A DNA stretch of 8,805 nt. It comes from Streptomyces lilacinus. GTDB lineage: Bacteria > Actinomycetota > Actinomycetes > Streptomycetales > Streptomycetaceae. The stretch spans positions 3,370-12,174 of the forward strand of contig KL569407.1 of the NCBI GenBank assembly GCA_000715685.1, in the 5' to 3' direction. This document shows positions 1-5,618 of the stretch, piece by piece; the first letter of the stretch is position 1, and each line of letters begins with the position of its first letter. The notes under the pieces are model-generated. The model had not been told where the DNA came from, made no database searches, and worked only from the letters and a program-made list of their open reading frames with translations. Position numbers and translations under genes: made by a program.

Positions 1-1
1 C

Positions 2-736
2 CCACAACCGGGCTCCGGAGGCCACGGCGTCAACCACGACAAGGCGCACCGCCCCCGCCGCCAGGACCGCCCCGAGGACCTCCTCGAGACCGGCGCCGCC
101 TACGCCATGCGTGCCGACGGCTTCCGCACCGCCCGCCACCGTTTCTTCGGCCGCACCGACCTCGTCCGCACCGACCCCGCCCGCGTGCTCGAGATCGACG
201 ACCCGCACGACCTCGCCCGCGCCCGCGCGCTCGCCCCGCTGTTCGATACAGCGGCCAACGTCCCGGCCAGGGACGACATCGACGCCGTCGTCCTCGACTT
301 CGACGGCACCCAGACCGACGACCGCGTCCTCATCGACGCCGACGGCCGCGAACTCGTCGCCGTGCACCGCGGCGACGGCCTCGGCGTCGCCGCCCTGCGC
401 CGCGCCGGGCTCGCCGTGCTGATCCTGTCCACCGAGACCAACCCCGTCGTCGCCGCGCGCGGCCGCAAGCTCGGCGTGCCCGTGATCCACGGCAGCGAGC
501 GCAAGGACGTCGCGCTGAAGCAGTGGTGCGCCGAGCACGCCGTCGACCCCGAGCGCGTGCTCTACGCCGGCAACGACGTCAACGACCTGCCCTGCCTGGC
601 CCTCGTCGGCTGGCCCGTGGCCGTCGCCGACGCCCACGACTCCGTACGGGCCGCCGCCCGCGCCGTGACCACGGCCCCCGGCGGCCGCGGCGCGGTCCGC
701 GAGATCGCGGGCTGGCTCCTCGGCCCAGCTCTCTGA
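2..736 (+). CDS. neuA: CMP-nonulosonate synthetase (acylneuraminate cytidylyltransferase) fused to HAD phosphatase domain, 5' partial
   Basis: The frame is open to the left edge and ends at TGA 734-736, so the N-terminal catalytic part, including the CTP-binding motif, lies outside the window; 244 codons remain. The first 80 or so residues match the end of a CMP-sialate synthetase: VNHDK, then RRQDRPEDLLETGAAYAM (the family's RQD...ENGA block) and EIDDPHDL. From about base 275 a HAD phosphatase domain follows. It has motif I DFDGTQTD with both aspartates present (codons at 296 and 302), motif II LSTE, a motif III lysine in ERKD, and motif IV GNDVND. Vertebrate CMAS has the same architecture but a degenerate HAD domain; here all the catalytic residues are visible, so phosphatase activity, for example on a 9-phosphate, is plausible. 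This is inference. The family activates a nine-carbon ulosonic acid with CTP in the cytoplasm. neuB follows after 28 bp, probably in one operon. The ATG at 107 is internal and not the start. Confidence 0.9.
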   Translation, partial: PQPGSGGHGVNHDKAHRPRRQDRPEDLLETGAAYAMRADGFRTARHRFFGRTDLVRTDPARVLEIDDPHDLARARALAPLFDTAANVPARDDIDAVVLDFDGTQTDDRVLIDADGRELVAVHRGDGLGVAALRRAGLAVLILSTETNPVVAARGRKLGVPVIHGSERKDVALKQWCAEHAVDPERVLYAGNDVNDLPCLALVGWPVAVADAHDSVRAAARAVTTAPGGRGAVREIAGWLLGPAL

Positions 737-764
737 CCCCCTCTCCCTAAGGAACAGCCTTCCC

Positions 765-1715
765 ATGACCCTCGCCCCGCTCAGCGGCACCCGCACTCAC
801 ACCCGCACCCGCGTCCTCGGCGACCGGCCCGTGGGCCCCGGCCACCCCGTCTACGTCACCGGCGAGATCGGCATCAACCACAACGGGGACCTCGACAAGG
901 CCGTCGCCCTCATCGACGCGGCGGCCGACGCCGGCTGCGACGCCGTGAAGTTCCAGAAGCGCACCCCCGAGATCTGCACCCCGCGCGACCAGTGGCAGCT
1001 CGAGCGCGACACGCCGTGGGGCCGGATGACGTACATCGACTACCGCCACCGGGTGGAGTTCGGCGAGGAGGAGTACCGCGCCATCGACGCGCACTGCCGC
1101 GAGCGCGGCATCGCCTGGTTCGCCTCGCCGTGGGACACCGAGTCGGTGGCCTTCCTGGAGAAGTTCGACGTCCCGGCGCACAAGGTGGCCTCCGCCTCCC
1201 TCACCGACGACGAGCTGCTGCGCACCCTGCGCGCCACCGGTCGCACCGTGATCCTCTCGACCGGCATGTCCACCCCGAAGCAGATCCGGCACGCCGTCGA
1301 GGTCCTCGGCAGCGAGAACATCGTGCTCTGCCACGCCACCTCGACCTATCCCGCCAAGGCCGCCGAGCTCAACCTCCGGGTGATCAACACCCTCATGGCC
1401 GAGTACCCCAACGTCCCCATCGGCTACTCCGGCCACGAGACCGGCCTGCAGACCACCCTCGCCGCCGTCGCCCTCGGCGCCGCCTTCGTCGAGCGCCACA
1501 TCACCCTCGACCGCGCCATGTGGGGCTCCGACCAGGCCGCCTCCGTCGAACCGGGCGGCCTGACGCGGCTCGTGCGCGACATCCGCGTCGTCGAGGAGTC
1601 GCTGGGCGACGGGATCAAGCGGGTCTACGACAGCGAGCTGGGGCCGATGCGCAAGCTGCGCCGGGTGGCGGGCGTCGTCGCCGAGGCCGGCGACCGCGAA
1701 CCCGTCGCGGTCTGA
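765..1715 (+). CDS. neuB: NeuB-family nonulosonic acid synthase lacking the SAF domain
   Basis: The 316-residue product condenses phosphoenolpyruvate with a mannose-type sugar to give a nine-carbon ulosonic acid. The ATG at 765 has AAGGAA at 749-754, 10 nt upstream. Family motifs run in order: EIGINHNG (34-41), VKFQK, a TGMST block, CHATSTYP and NLR, GYSGHE and ERHITLD. H224 and H245 are 21 residues apart, the same spacing as the two metal-ligand histidines of Neisseria NeuB, so the active site looks intact. Typical NeuB proteins have about 345-350 residues and end in an antifreeze-like (SAF) domain. This one stops 71 residues after H245, just past RKLRRV, so that domain is missing. In Neisseria NeuB an arginine from the partner's SAF domain contacts the acceptor's N-acetyl group. 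Its absence suggests an acceptor without N-acetyl, such as mannose or mannose-6-phosphate giving Kdn or Kdn-9-phosphate (inference). The first 25 or so residues are probably a flexible lead. Confidence 0.9.
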   Translation: MTLAPLSGTRTHTRTRVLGDRPVGPGHPVYVTGEIGINHNGDLDKAVALIDAAADAGCDAVKFQKRTPEICTPRDQWQLERDTPWGRMTYIDYRHRVEFGEEEYRAIDAHCRERGIAWFASPWDTESVAFLEKFDVPAHKVASASLTDDELLRTLRATGRTVILSTGMSTPKQIRHAVEVLGSENIVLCHATSTYPAKAAELNLRVINTLMAEYPNVPIGYSGHETGLQTTLAAVALGAAFVERHITLDRAMWGSDQAASVEPGGLTRLVRDIRVVEESLGDGIKRVYDSELGPMRKLRRVAGVVAEAGDREPVAV

Positions 1716-1726
1716 ACGGGCCGACG

Positions 1727-2902
1727 GTGAGCCGCCTCCGGGGGCCGCGGACGCCCCCGGCCCCCACCCTGGCCTTCGTCGAGAGCCCGGTGCAGCTCCT
1801 CAACGTCCTCGAGTGGGCGCACCACGCCGCTCGACGCCCCGACGGGCCGGCCGAGGAGCCCCGCCCGCTGTGCGACGGGGTGCCCCGGCAGCCCGGGGCC
1901 CGGGACATCACGCCGCTGGCCGGCGACCTCCTCGTCGTCGTCCTGGCGCCGCACGACCCGATGACCCGCGGTCAGCTGCGCCGGATGGCGGCCCTGGCCC
2001 GGGACCAGGGCCACCGGGTGCGGTGGGAGGAGGCCCGGGGCGGGCCGACGGCGCCGTTCGCCACCGTCGGCGCGCTCGCCGGGCCGCTGCGGGCCGCGCG
2101 GCGGGTCGTCATCGGCGACCCGTTCTCCCGCTACGTGCAGCTGCTGCTGACCCTCGCCCGCGCGCGGGAGCTGGTCGTCGTGGACGACGGCACCGCGACC
2201 ATGGAGTTCGTCTCCCAACTCGCCCGGGGCGAACGCCTCGTGCGGTGGCACCGCAGTGGTACGCGAGGGGCGCGTGACATCGTCTTCGCGCCGGTCTCTG
2301 CTTCAACACGCCGCAAGCTCACGCCCAACGCCCGCCGTACGGTGGAGGTCTTCACTGCCATGCCGGTGGAGCCGCCACCCGGAGTGACCGTCACGGCCAA
2401 CGACTTCGCCTGGACGAGGGCCACCTACGGCCCGCCCGGCCTCACCCGCGGCACCGACCTCGTCGGCACCTCGCTCGTCGAGACCGGCGTCGTGGACCCC
2501 GAGCGCTACCTCGACGCCGTCGCCGCCCTCGCCCGCGCCCACGGCGCCACCCGCTACTTCGCCCACCGCCGCGAGAGCGCCGACAAGCTGCGTCGCATAG
2601 CCGCCCTGCTGGACGTCGAGATCGTCCGCCCCGAGCTCCCCCTGGAGCTCGTCGCCCGCCGCGGGCCCATCGGCCGTACGGTCCTGAGCTTCCCCTCCAC
2701 CGTCGTGCACACCCTGCCGCTGGCCCTGGCCGGCACCGGGGTGACCGTCGCCGTCTGCGACATCGACCCCACCTGGCTCACCGACCACGCCTCGCCCCGC
2801 GCCGAGGGCTTCCTCTCGGGGGTCACCGACACCGCGCGGGAAGTACGCCGCCTTCCGTACGCGCCCGTTCCGCGGGCGCGTGTCGCCGAAGGTACGCCGT
2901 AA
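1727..2902 (+). CDS. polysialyltransferase-like glycosyltransferase
   Basis: The 391-residue product resembles bacterial polysialyltransferase/sialyltransferase families (PF07388-like, GT-B fold), which move a sugar from a CMP-activated donor. Features in order: a first beta-strand LAFVESPVQLLNVLEW (about 15-30), typical of the family; DDG at 153-155 after a VVV strand, matching the D/E-D/E-G general-base motif; HRRE from H280, in place of the HP motif whose histidine contacts the CMP phosphate; and S324-T325 in SFPSTVVHTL, matching the serine/threonine motif near the C-terminus. There is no signal peptide or membrane segment, so it is probably cytoplasmic or membrane-associated. GTG 1727 is the only good start: the open frame extends far upstream only as an antiparallel shadow of neuB, and homology begins just after 1727. 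It lies 11 nt past the neuB stop with a poor Shine-Dalgarno, so translation is probably coupled to neuB. It likely elongates or caps a nonulosonic-acid wall polymer; the exact linkage cannot be told. Confidence 0.8.
   Translation: MSRLRGPRTPPAPTLAFVESPVQLLNVLEWAHHAARRPDGPAEEPRPLCDGVPRQPGARDITPLAGDLLVVVLAPHDPMTRGQLRRMAALARDQGHRVRWEEARGGPTAPFATVGALAGPLRAARRVVIGDPFSRYVQLLLTLARARELVVVDDGTATMEFVSQLARGERLVRWHRSGTRGARDIVFAPVSASTRRKLTPNARRTVEVFTAMPVEPPPGVTVTANDFAWTRATYGPPGLTRGTDLVGTSLVETGVVDPERYLDAVAALARAHGATRYFAHRRESADKLRRIAALLDVEIVRPELPLELVARRGPIGRTVLSFPSTVVHTLPLALAGTGVTVAVCDIDPTWLTDHASPRAEGFLSGVTDTAREVRRLPYAPVPRARVAEGTP
2859..2881 (+). terminator. candidate hairpin at the 3' end of the glycosyltransferase gene
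   Basis: A 9-bp perfect GC-rich stem (ACGCGCCCG pairing with CGGGCGCGT) around a 5-nt loop lies 18 nt before the stop codon. No T-run follows, which is common for actinobacterial terminators. Because it is inside coding sequence rich in GC, it may be a coincidence of codon choice. Confidence 0.3.
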
Positions 2903-2909
2903 ATTACGG
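2897..2909. promoter_or_regulatory. 13-bp dyad over the glycosyltransferase stop codon
   Basis: CCGTAAATTACGG is a perfect inverted repeat with 6-bp arms around a central A, and it includes the TAA stop at 2900-2902. It is AT-rich at the centre, unlike its surroundings. It lies about 75 bp upstream of the -10 of the next gene and could be an operator, but nothing else in the window repeats it. Confidence 0.25.
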
Positions 2910-2968
2910 GTCATACCCCTCGGTCAACCCATCCATGCGGCTGAACTTTTCTTGATCGAGGGACAGTT

Positions 2969-2990
2969 GCCCCATTCGGGGCTCTAATCT
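2969..2990 (+). promoter_or_regulatory. putative leaderless promoter of the amidohydrolase gene
   Basis: TAATCT at 2985-2990 fits the TANNNT -10 pattern and ends 7 bp before the GTG at 2998, so the transcript would begin at or next to the start codon. A 5-bp inverted repeat, GCCCC-ATTC-GGGGC (2969-2982), lies just upstream in the spacer and could bind a regulator. No convincing -35 is present: TTGATC at 2952-2957 is 27 bp away, which is too far. The other sequence from 2910 to 2968 shows nothing recognisable. Confidence 0.45.
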
Positions 2991-2997
2991 TCACAGG

Positions 2998-4242
2998 GTG
3001 AATCACCTGATGCCCTGCGAAGCCGACCCCGAAACCACCGACGGCCAACTTCCCGGTGCGCTCCCGTCCGGCCTGCGTACCGAACTCATCGCCTTCCGCC
3101 GGGACTTGCACATGCACCCGGAGCTGGGCAACCGCGAGTTCCGTACCACCGCGGCGGTCCGGGCCAGGCTCGAGAAGGCAGGGCTCAGACCGCGTACGCT
3201 CGCCGGCGGCACGGGGCTCATCTGCGACATCGGACGGGACAGCGCCTCCTACCGCGCCGCGGGCCGGCCCGTGCTCGCCCTCCGGGCGGACCTCGACGCC
3301 CTCCCCATCCCCGACACCAAGACCGTCCCCTACCGCTCGACGGTCCCCAAGATGGCCCACGCCTGCGGCCACGACGTCCACACCACCGTCGTCCTCGGCG
3401 CCGGCCTGGTGCTGGCCGACCTCGCCGAGCAGGGCGCGCTGCCGCACCCCGTCCGGCTGATCTTCCAGCCCGCCGAGGAGGTGCTCCCCGGCGGCGCCCT
3501 CGACGCGATCGAGTGCGGCGCGCTCGACGGGGTGGGCCGCATCCTCGCCGTGCACTGCGACCCCAAGGTCGAGGTCGGCAGGATCGGGCTGCGCACCGGC
3601 GCGATCACCTCCGCCTGCGACCGGCTCGAGGTCACCCTCGCCGGCCCCGGCGGCCACACCGCCCGCCCGCACCTGACCACCGACCTGGTGACCGCCGTCG
3701 CCCGGGTCGCCACCGACGTCCCCGCCGTGCTCTCCCGGCGCGTCGACGCCCGCTCCGGGCTGTCCGTGACCTGGGGCCGGCTGGAGACCGGGCACGCCTG
3801 CAACGTGATCCCGCAGCACGCCGAGCTCTCCGGCACGGTCCGCTGCCTGGACGTGCACACCTGGCGCCAGGCCCCCGACCTGGTGCACGCCGCCGTCGAC
3901 GAGGTCGCCGCCCTCCACCACGCCAAGTCGGAGATCAGCTACCTGCGGGGCGTCCCGCCCGTGGTCAACGACGCCGAGGTCACCTCCCTGCTCCGGCGCG
4001 CCATGACCGCCCGGCGCGGGCGGTACGCCGTGGAGGACACGGAGCAGAGCCTGGGCGGCGAGGACTTCTCCTGGTACCTGGAGCACGTCCCCGGCGCGAT
4101 GGCCCGGCTCGGGGTCCGCCCGGTGGGGGACAGTACCCGCCGTGACCTGCATTGCGGTGATTTCGACGTGGACGAGTCGGCGATCGAGGTCGGGGTGGAG
4201 CTCTTTACCGCGGCCGCATTGCTGGACGGCAACCGAATGTAG
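2998..4242 (+). CDS. M20D-family metal-dependent amidohydrolase
   Basis: The 414-residue product belongs to the M20D group (hippurate hydrolase, IAA-amino-acid hydrolase and N-acyl-amino-acid amidohydrolase type), which cleaves an amide bond to release an amino acid or amine. The length is normal for the family. Hallmarks in order: RRDLHMHPELG near the N-terminus; ALRADLDALPI; HACGHDVHTT with the metal-binding Cys, His and Asp; IFQPAEE with the catalytic and metal-binding glutamates; GGHTARPH in the small dimerisation domain; LGGEDFSWYL; and a C-terminal LHCGDFDVDE block that supplies the last histidine. There is no signal peptide, so it is cytoplasmic. The substrate cannot be told from sequence. 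GTG 2998 fits a leaderless start. ATG 3010 is an alternative, with AGGGTGA at 2995-3001 as a weak Shine-Dalgarno; it would remove four residues. The gene is apparently transcribed alone, between a cell-wall cassette and a nucleoside importer. Confidence 0.9.
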   Translation: MNHLMPCEADPETTDGQLPGALPSGLRTELIAFRRDLHMHPELGNREFRTTAAVRARLEKAGLRPRTLAGGTGLICDIGRDSASYRAAGRPVLALRADLDALPIPDTKTVPYRSTVPKMAHACGHDVHTTVVLGAGLVLADLAEQGALPHPVRLIFQPAEEVLPGGALDAIECGALDGVGRILAVHCDPKVEVGRIGLRTGAITSACDRLEVTLAGPGGHTARPHLTTDLVTAVARVATDVPAVLSRRVDARSGLSVTWGRLETGHACNVIPQHAELSGTVRCLDVHTWRQAPDLVHAAVDEVAALHHAKSEISYLRGVPPVVNDAEVTSLLRRAMTARRGRYAVEDTEQSLGGEDFSWYLEHVPGAMARLGVRPVGDSTRRDLHCGDFDVDESAIEVGVELFTAAALLDGNRM

Positions 4243-4250
4243 GCATTCGG
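4233..4250 (+). terminator. hairpin over the amidohydrolase stop codon
   Basis: A perfect 7-bp stem, CCGAATG pairing with CATTCGG, closes a 4-nt loop TAGG that contains the TAG stop. No T-run follows. It is a modest candidate for the 3' end of the amidohydrolase transcript, and its position at the gene boundary supports that. Confidence 0.4.
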
Positions 4251-4308
4251 GTCAAGAAGGGTTGACGACGATCCGATAACGGCTTTCGAGCACCCCTTTT
4301 ATCTCCAT

Positions 4309-4324
4309 CTACGCGCGTTACGAT
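4309..4324 (+). promoter_or_regulatory. promoter and operator of the binding-protein gene
   Basis: TACGAT at 4319-4324 is a good TANNNT -10, placing the transcription start near 4331, about 30 nt before GTG 4360. Directly against it lies CTACGCGCGT (4309-4318), whose core ACGCGCGT is a perfect 8-bp palindrome. The same 10-mer occurs upstream of the ATPase gene at 5500-5509. No consensus -35 is visible at 4295-4302. The TTGACG at 4262-4267 has no -10 at a usable distance. The site would suit a repressor blocking polymerase; the protein that binds is unknown. Confidence 0.5.
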
Positions 4325-4346
4325 GCCCGCGAAACACAGCGCCAAT

Positions 4347-4351
4347 GGAGG
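4347..4351 (+). promoter_or_regulatory. Shine-Dalgarno deciding the binding-protein start
   Basis: GGAGG lies 8 nt before GTG 4360, an ideal distance. It overlaps the in-frame ATG at 4345, which has no Shine-Dalgarno of its own. This favours GTG 4360 over ATG 4345. GTG 4375, with AAGGGG six nt upstream, is a second choice and would still give a complete lipoprotein signal. Confidence 0.6.
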
Positions 4352-4359
4352 CGCTTCGA

Positions 4360-5409
4360 GTGAAGGGGCCCCTCGTGCGCCGGGTATCCACAATCACTGC
4401 TGCGGGCATCACCGCCGCGGCTCTCGCATTCACCCTCACCGCCTGCGGTGAGTCCTCGACCGAGTCCGGAGGCGGCGGCAAGGGCAAGGGCATCGGCCTT
4501 GCCTTCGACGTCGGCGGCCGTGACGACCACTCCTTCAACGAGTCCGCCGCTCGTGGCATGGACAAGGCCGACAAGGAGTTCGGCTACACCAGCAAGGCCA
4601 TGACCGCCAAGAACGGCGAGACCGAGGCCGACCGCGAGCAGCGGCTGAACTCGCTCGCCGAGGCCGGGTACAACCCCGTCATCGGCGTGGGCTTCAACTA
4701 CGCGAAGTCGGTCGAGAAGGTCGCCAAGGACCACCCGAAGACGACCTTCGCCGTCGTCGACTCGGTCGCCCCGGGCAACAACATCGACAGCATCACCTTC
4801 GGTGAGCACGAGGGCTCCTACCTCGCCGGTGTCGCCGCCGCGCTGAAGTCCAAGAACCACAAGGTCGGCTTCATCGGCGGTGTGAACAACGCGCTGATCC
4901 AGAAGTTCCAGGCGGGCTTCGAGCAGGGCGCCAAGGCGACCGACCCGAGCGCCGAGGTCACCTCGGAGTACCTGTACGCCAACAACGACAAGGGCTTCAA
5001 CGACCCGGCGGCCGCCAAGGAGAAGGCCAAGGGCATGCTCGACCGCGGCATCGACGTGATCTACACCGCGGCCGGCCTCTCCGGCAACGGTTCGATCGAG
5101 GCGATCGCGGGCCAGAAGGGCGCCTGGGCGATCGGCGTCGACTCCGACCAGTACCAGCAGCCGGGCCTGGACAAGTACAAGGCCTCCATCCTCACCTCCG
5201 TGGTGAAGAACGTGGACGTGTCGGTCTTCGACGTCGCCAAGAGCGTCAAGGACGGCAAGCCGCTCACCGGCCCGCACCAGTACCTGCTGAAGGACGGCGG
5301 CGTGTCGCTGGCCACCTCGGGTGGTTTCATCGACGACATCAAGGACAAGATCGAGGCCGCGAAGAAGTCGATCGTGGACGGTCAGGTCAAGGTCCGGACC
5401 TCCCCGTGA
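4360..5409 (+). CDS. BMP-family nucleoside-binding lipoprotein of an ABC importer
   Basis: The 349-residue product is a PnrA/BMP-type (PF02608) substrate-binding lipoprotein, anchored outside the membrane, that captures nucleosides for the importer encoded downstream. The N-terminus is a lipoprotein signal: KGPLVRR positive region, hydrophobic stretch ITAAGITAAALAF, and lipobox LTAC with the lipidated Cys at 29. A glycine-rich linker follows. Family blocks are present in order: GGRDDHSFNESAARGM (purine-side binding loop), GVGFNYA, VDS, TFGEHEGSYLAGVAAAL, GGVNNALIQKFQAGF, IYTAAGLSGNGSIEA, GVDSDQ and a TSVVKNVDVSVF helix. Length is normal. Lysine content is higher than in the neighbours, as usual for secreted binding proteins. 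Strong hairpins follow the stop, and the ATPase has its own promoter, so this gene is probably made in excess over the transporter core. The exact ligand, purine or pyrimidine nucleosides, cannot be assigned. Confidence 0.9.
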   Translation: MKGPLVRRVSTITAAGITAAALAFTLTACGESSTESGGGGKGKGIGLAFDVGGRDDHSFNESAARGMDKADKEFGYTSKAMTAKNGETEADREQRLNSLAEAGYNPVIGVGFNYAKSVEKVAKDHPKTTFAVVDSVAPGNNIDSITFGEHEGSYLAGVAAALKSKNHKVGFIGGVNNALIQKFQAGFEQGAKATDPSAEVTSEYLYANNDKGFNDPAAAKEKAKGMLDRGIDVIYTAAGLSGNGSIEAIAGQKGAWAIGVDSDQYQQPGLDKYKASILTSVVKNVDVSVFDVAKSVKDGKPLTGPHQYLLKDGGVSLATSGGFIDDIKDKIEAAKKSIVDGQVKVRTSP

Positions 5410-5413
5410 CCCG

Positions 5414-5433
5414 GGGCCGGTCATGACCGGCCC
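5414..5433 (+). terminator. perfect 20-bp palindrome just after the binding-protein gene
   Basis: A perfect palindrome beginning GGGCCGG and centred on CATG at 5422-5425 starts 5 nt after the TGA. In RNA it gives an 8-bp stem with a CATG loop. It may act with the larger hairpin at 5444-5483 as a tandem terminator or as an RNA 3'-end stabiliser. Confidence 0.5.
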
Positions 5434-5443
5434 GTGATGACAT

Positions 5444-5483
5444 CGGGCCCGGCCGGCGAGGGCATCCCTCGCCGCCGGGCCCG
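5444..5483 (+). terminator. long GC-rich hairpin terminator between binding-protein and ATPase genes
   Basis: Bases 5444-5453 pair with 5474-5483 (10 bp) and 5455-5462 pair with 5466-5473 (8 bp). Only C5454 is bulged, and the loop is CAT. An 18-bp stem of almost pure G and C is very stable. There is no U-tract, as is usual for Streptomyces terminators. It probably ends, or partly ends, transcription of the lipoprotein gene or protects its 3' end, separating expression of binding protein and transporter. Confidence 0.7.
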
Positions 5484-5498
5484 TACATACGCGTCAAC

Positions 5499-5534
5499 GC
5501 TACGCGCGTAGCACCTGGTTGACACGTGTAGCGT
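5499..5534 (+). promoter_or_regulatory. ATPase-operon promoter with two palindromic operator-like sites
   Basis: Site A is GCTACGCGCGTAGC (5499-5512), a perfect 14-bp palindrome sharing ten bases with the site before the binding-protein gene. Site B is 5520-5531 with core ACACGTGT (5522-5529), a perfect 8-bp palindrome matching site A at 8 of 12 positions. The centres are 20 bp apart, about two helical turns, so both lie on roughly the same face. TAGCGT at 5529-5534 fits a TANNNT -10 and overlaps the last base of site B's core, almost the same position as at the binding-protein promoter. The TTGACA at 5519-5524 is too close to be its -35. The leader from about 5541 to 5600 is pyrimidine-rich and shows nothing else. 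Confidence 0.5.
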
Positions 5535-5601
5535 CGCCCCCGCCCAGCCGGACCCCTGTCGTTCCCCCGCACGGCTCAATCCGGCTCCCGCTCCCTTCCC
5601 C

Positions 5602-5618
5602 GAGGAGAGTGCGCCATC
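5602..5618 (+). promoter_or_regulatory. Shine-Dalgarno and in-frame AUC, probable true ATPase start
   Basis: GAGGAG (5602-5607) is the only strong Shine-Dalgarno before the ATPase gene. It sits 8 nt before ATC 5616-5618, which is in frame. No in-frame ATG, GTG or TTG exists between the upstream TAG (5529-5531) and GTG 5658, and GTG 5658 itself has no Shine-Dalgarno. GTG 5609 is in another frame. Either AUC is used as a rare start or an ATG has become ATC by mutation or sequencing error. Confidence 0.55.

Noticed and set aside
1518..1541. GSDQ in NeuB as loss of a metal-ligand histidine
   Set aside because: Spacing shows the metal histidines correspond to H224 (GYSGH) and H245 (ERH), 21 residues apart as in Neisseria NeuB; both are present.
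992..1726. Upstream extension of the glycosyltransferase frame to ATG 992
   Set aside because: It overlaps neuB throughout and reads as Arg/Pro/His-rich sequence; recognisable homology begins after GTG 1727.
2911..4152. 413-codon minus-strand open frame opposite the amidohydrolase
   Set aside because: The product is low-complexity G/V/H/D-rich sequence with no motif, while the + strand has a complete M20D protein.
4262..4267. TTGACG as a -35 box for the binding-protein gene
   Set aside because: No acceptable -10 occurs at 4284-4292; the good -10 TACGAT at 4319 is 51 bp away.
5519..5524. TTGACA as a -35 box for the ATPase operon
   Set aside because: No TANNNT -10 lies 16-19 bp downstream, and it is only 4 bp from TAGCGT.
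5609..5611. GTG 5609 as the ATPase start
   Set aside because: It is in a different frame and only 1 nt from GAGGAGA; the frame encodes Arg/His-rich shadow sequence.
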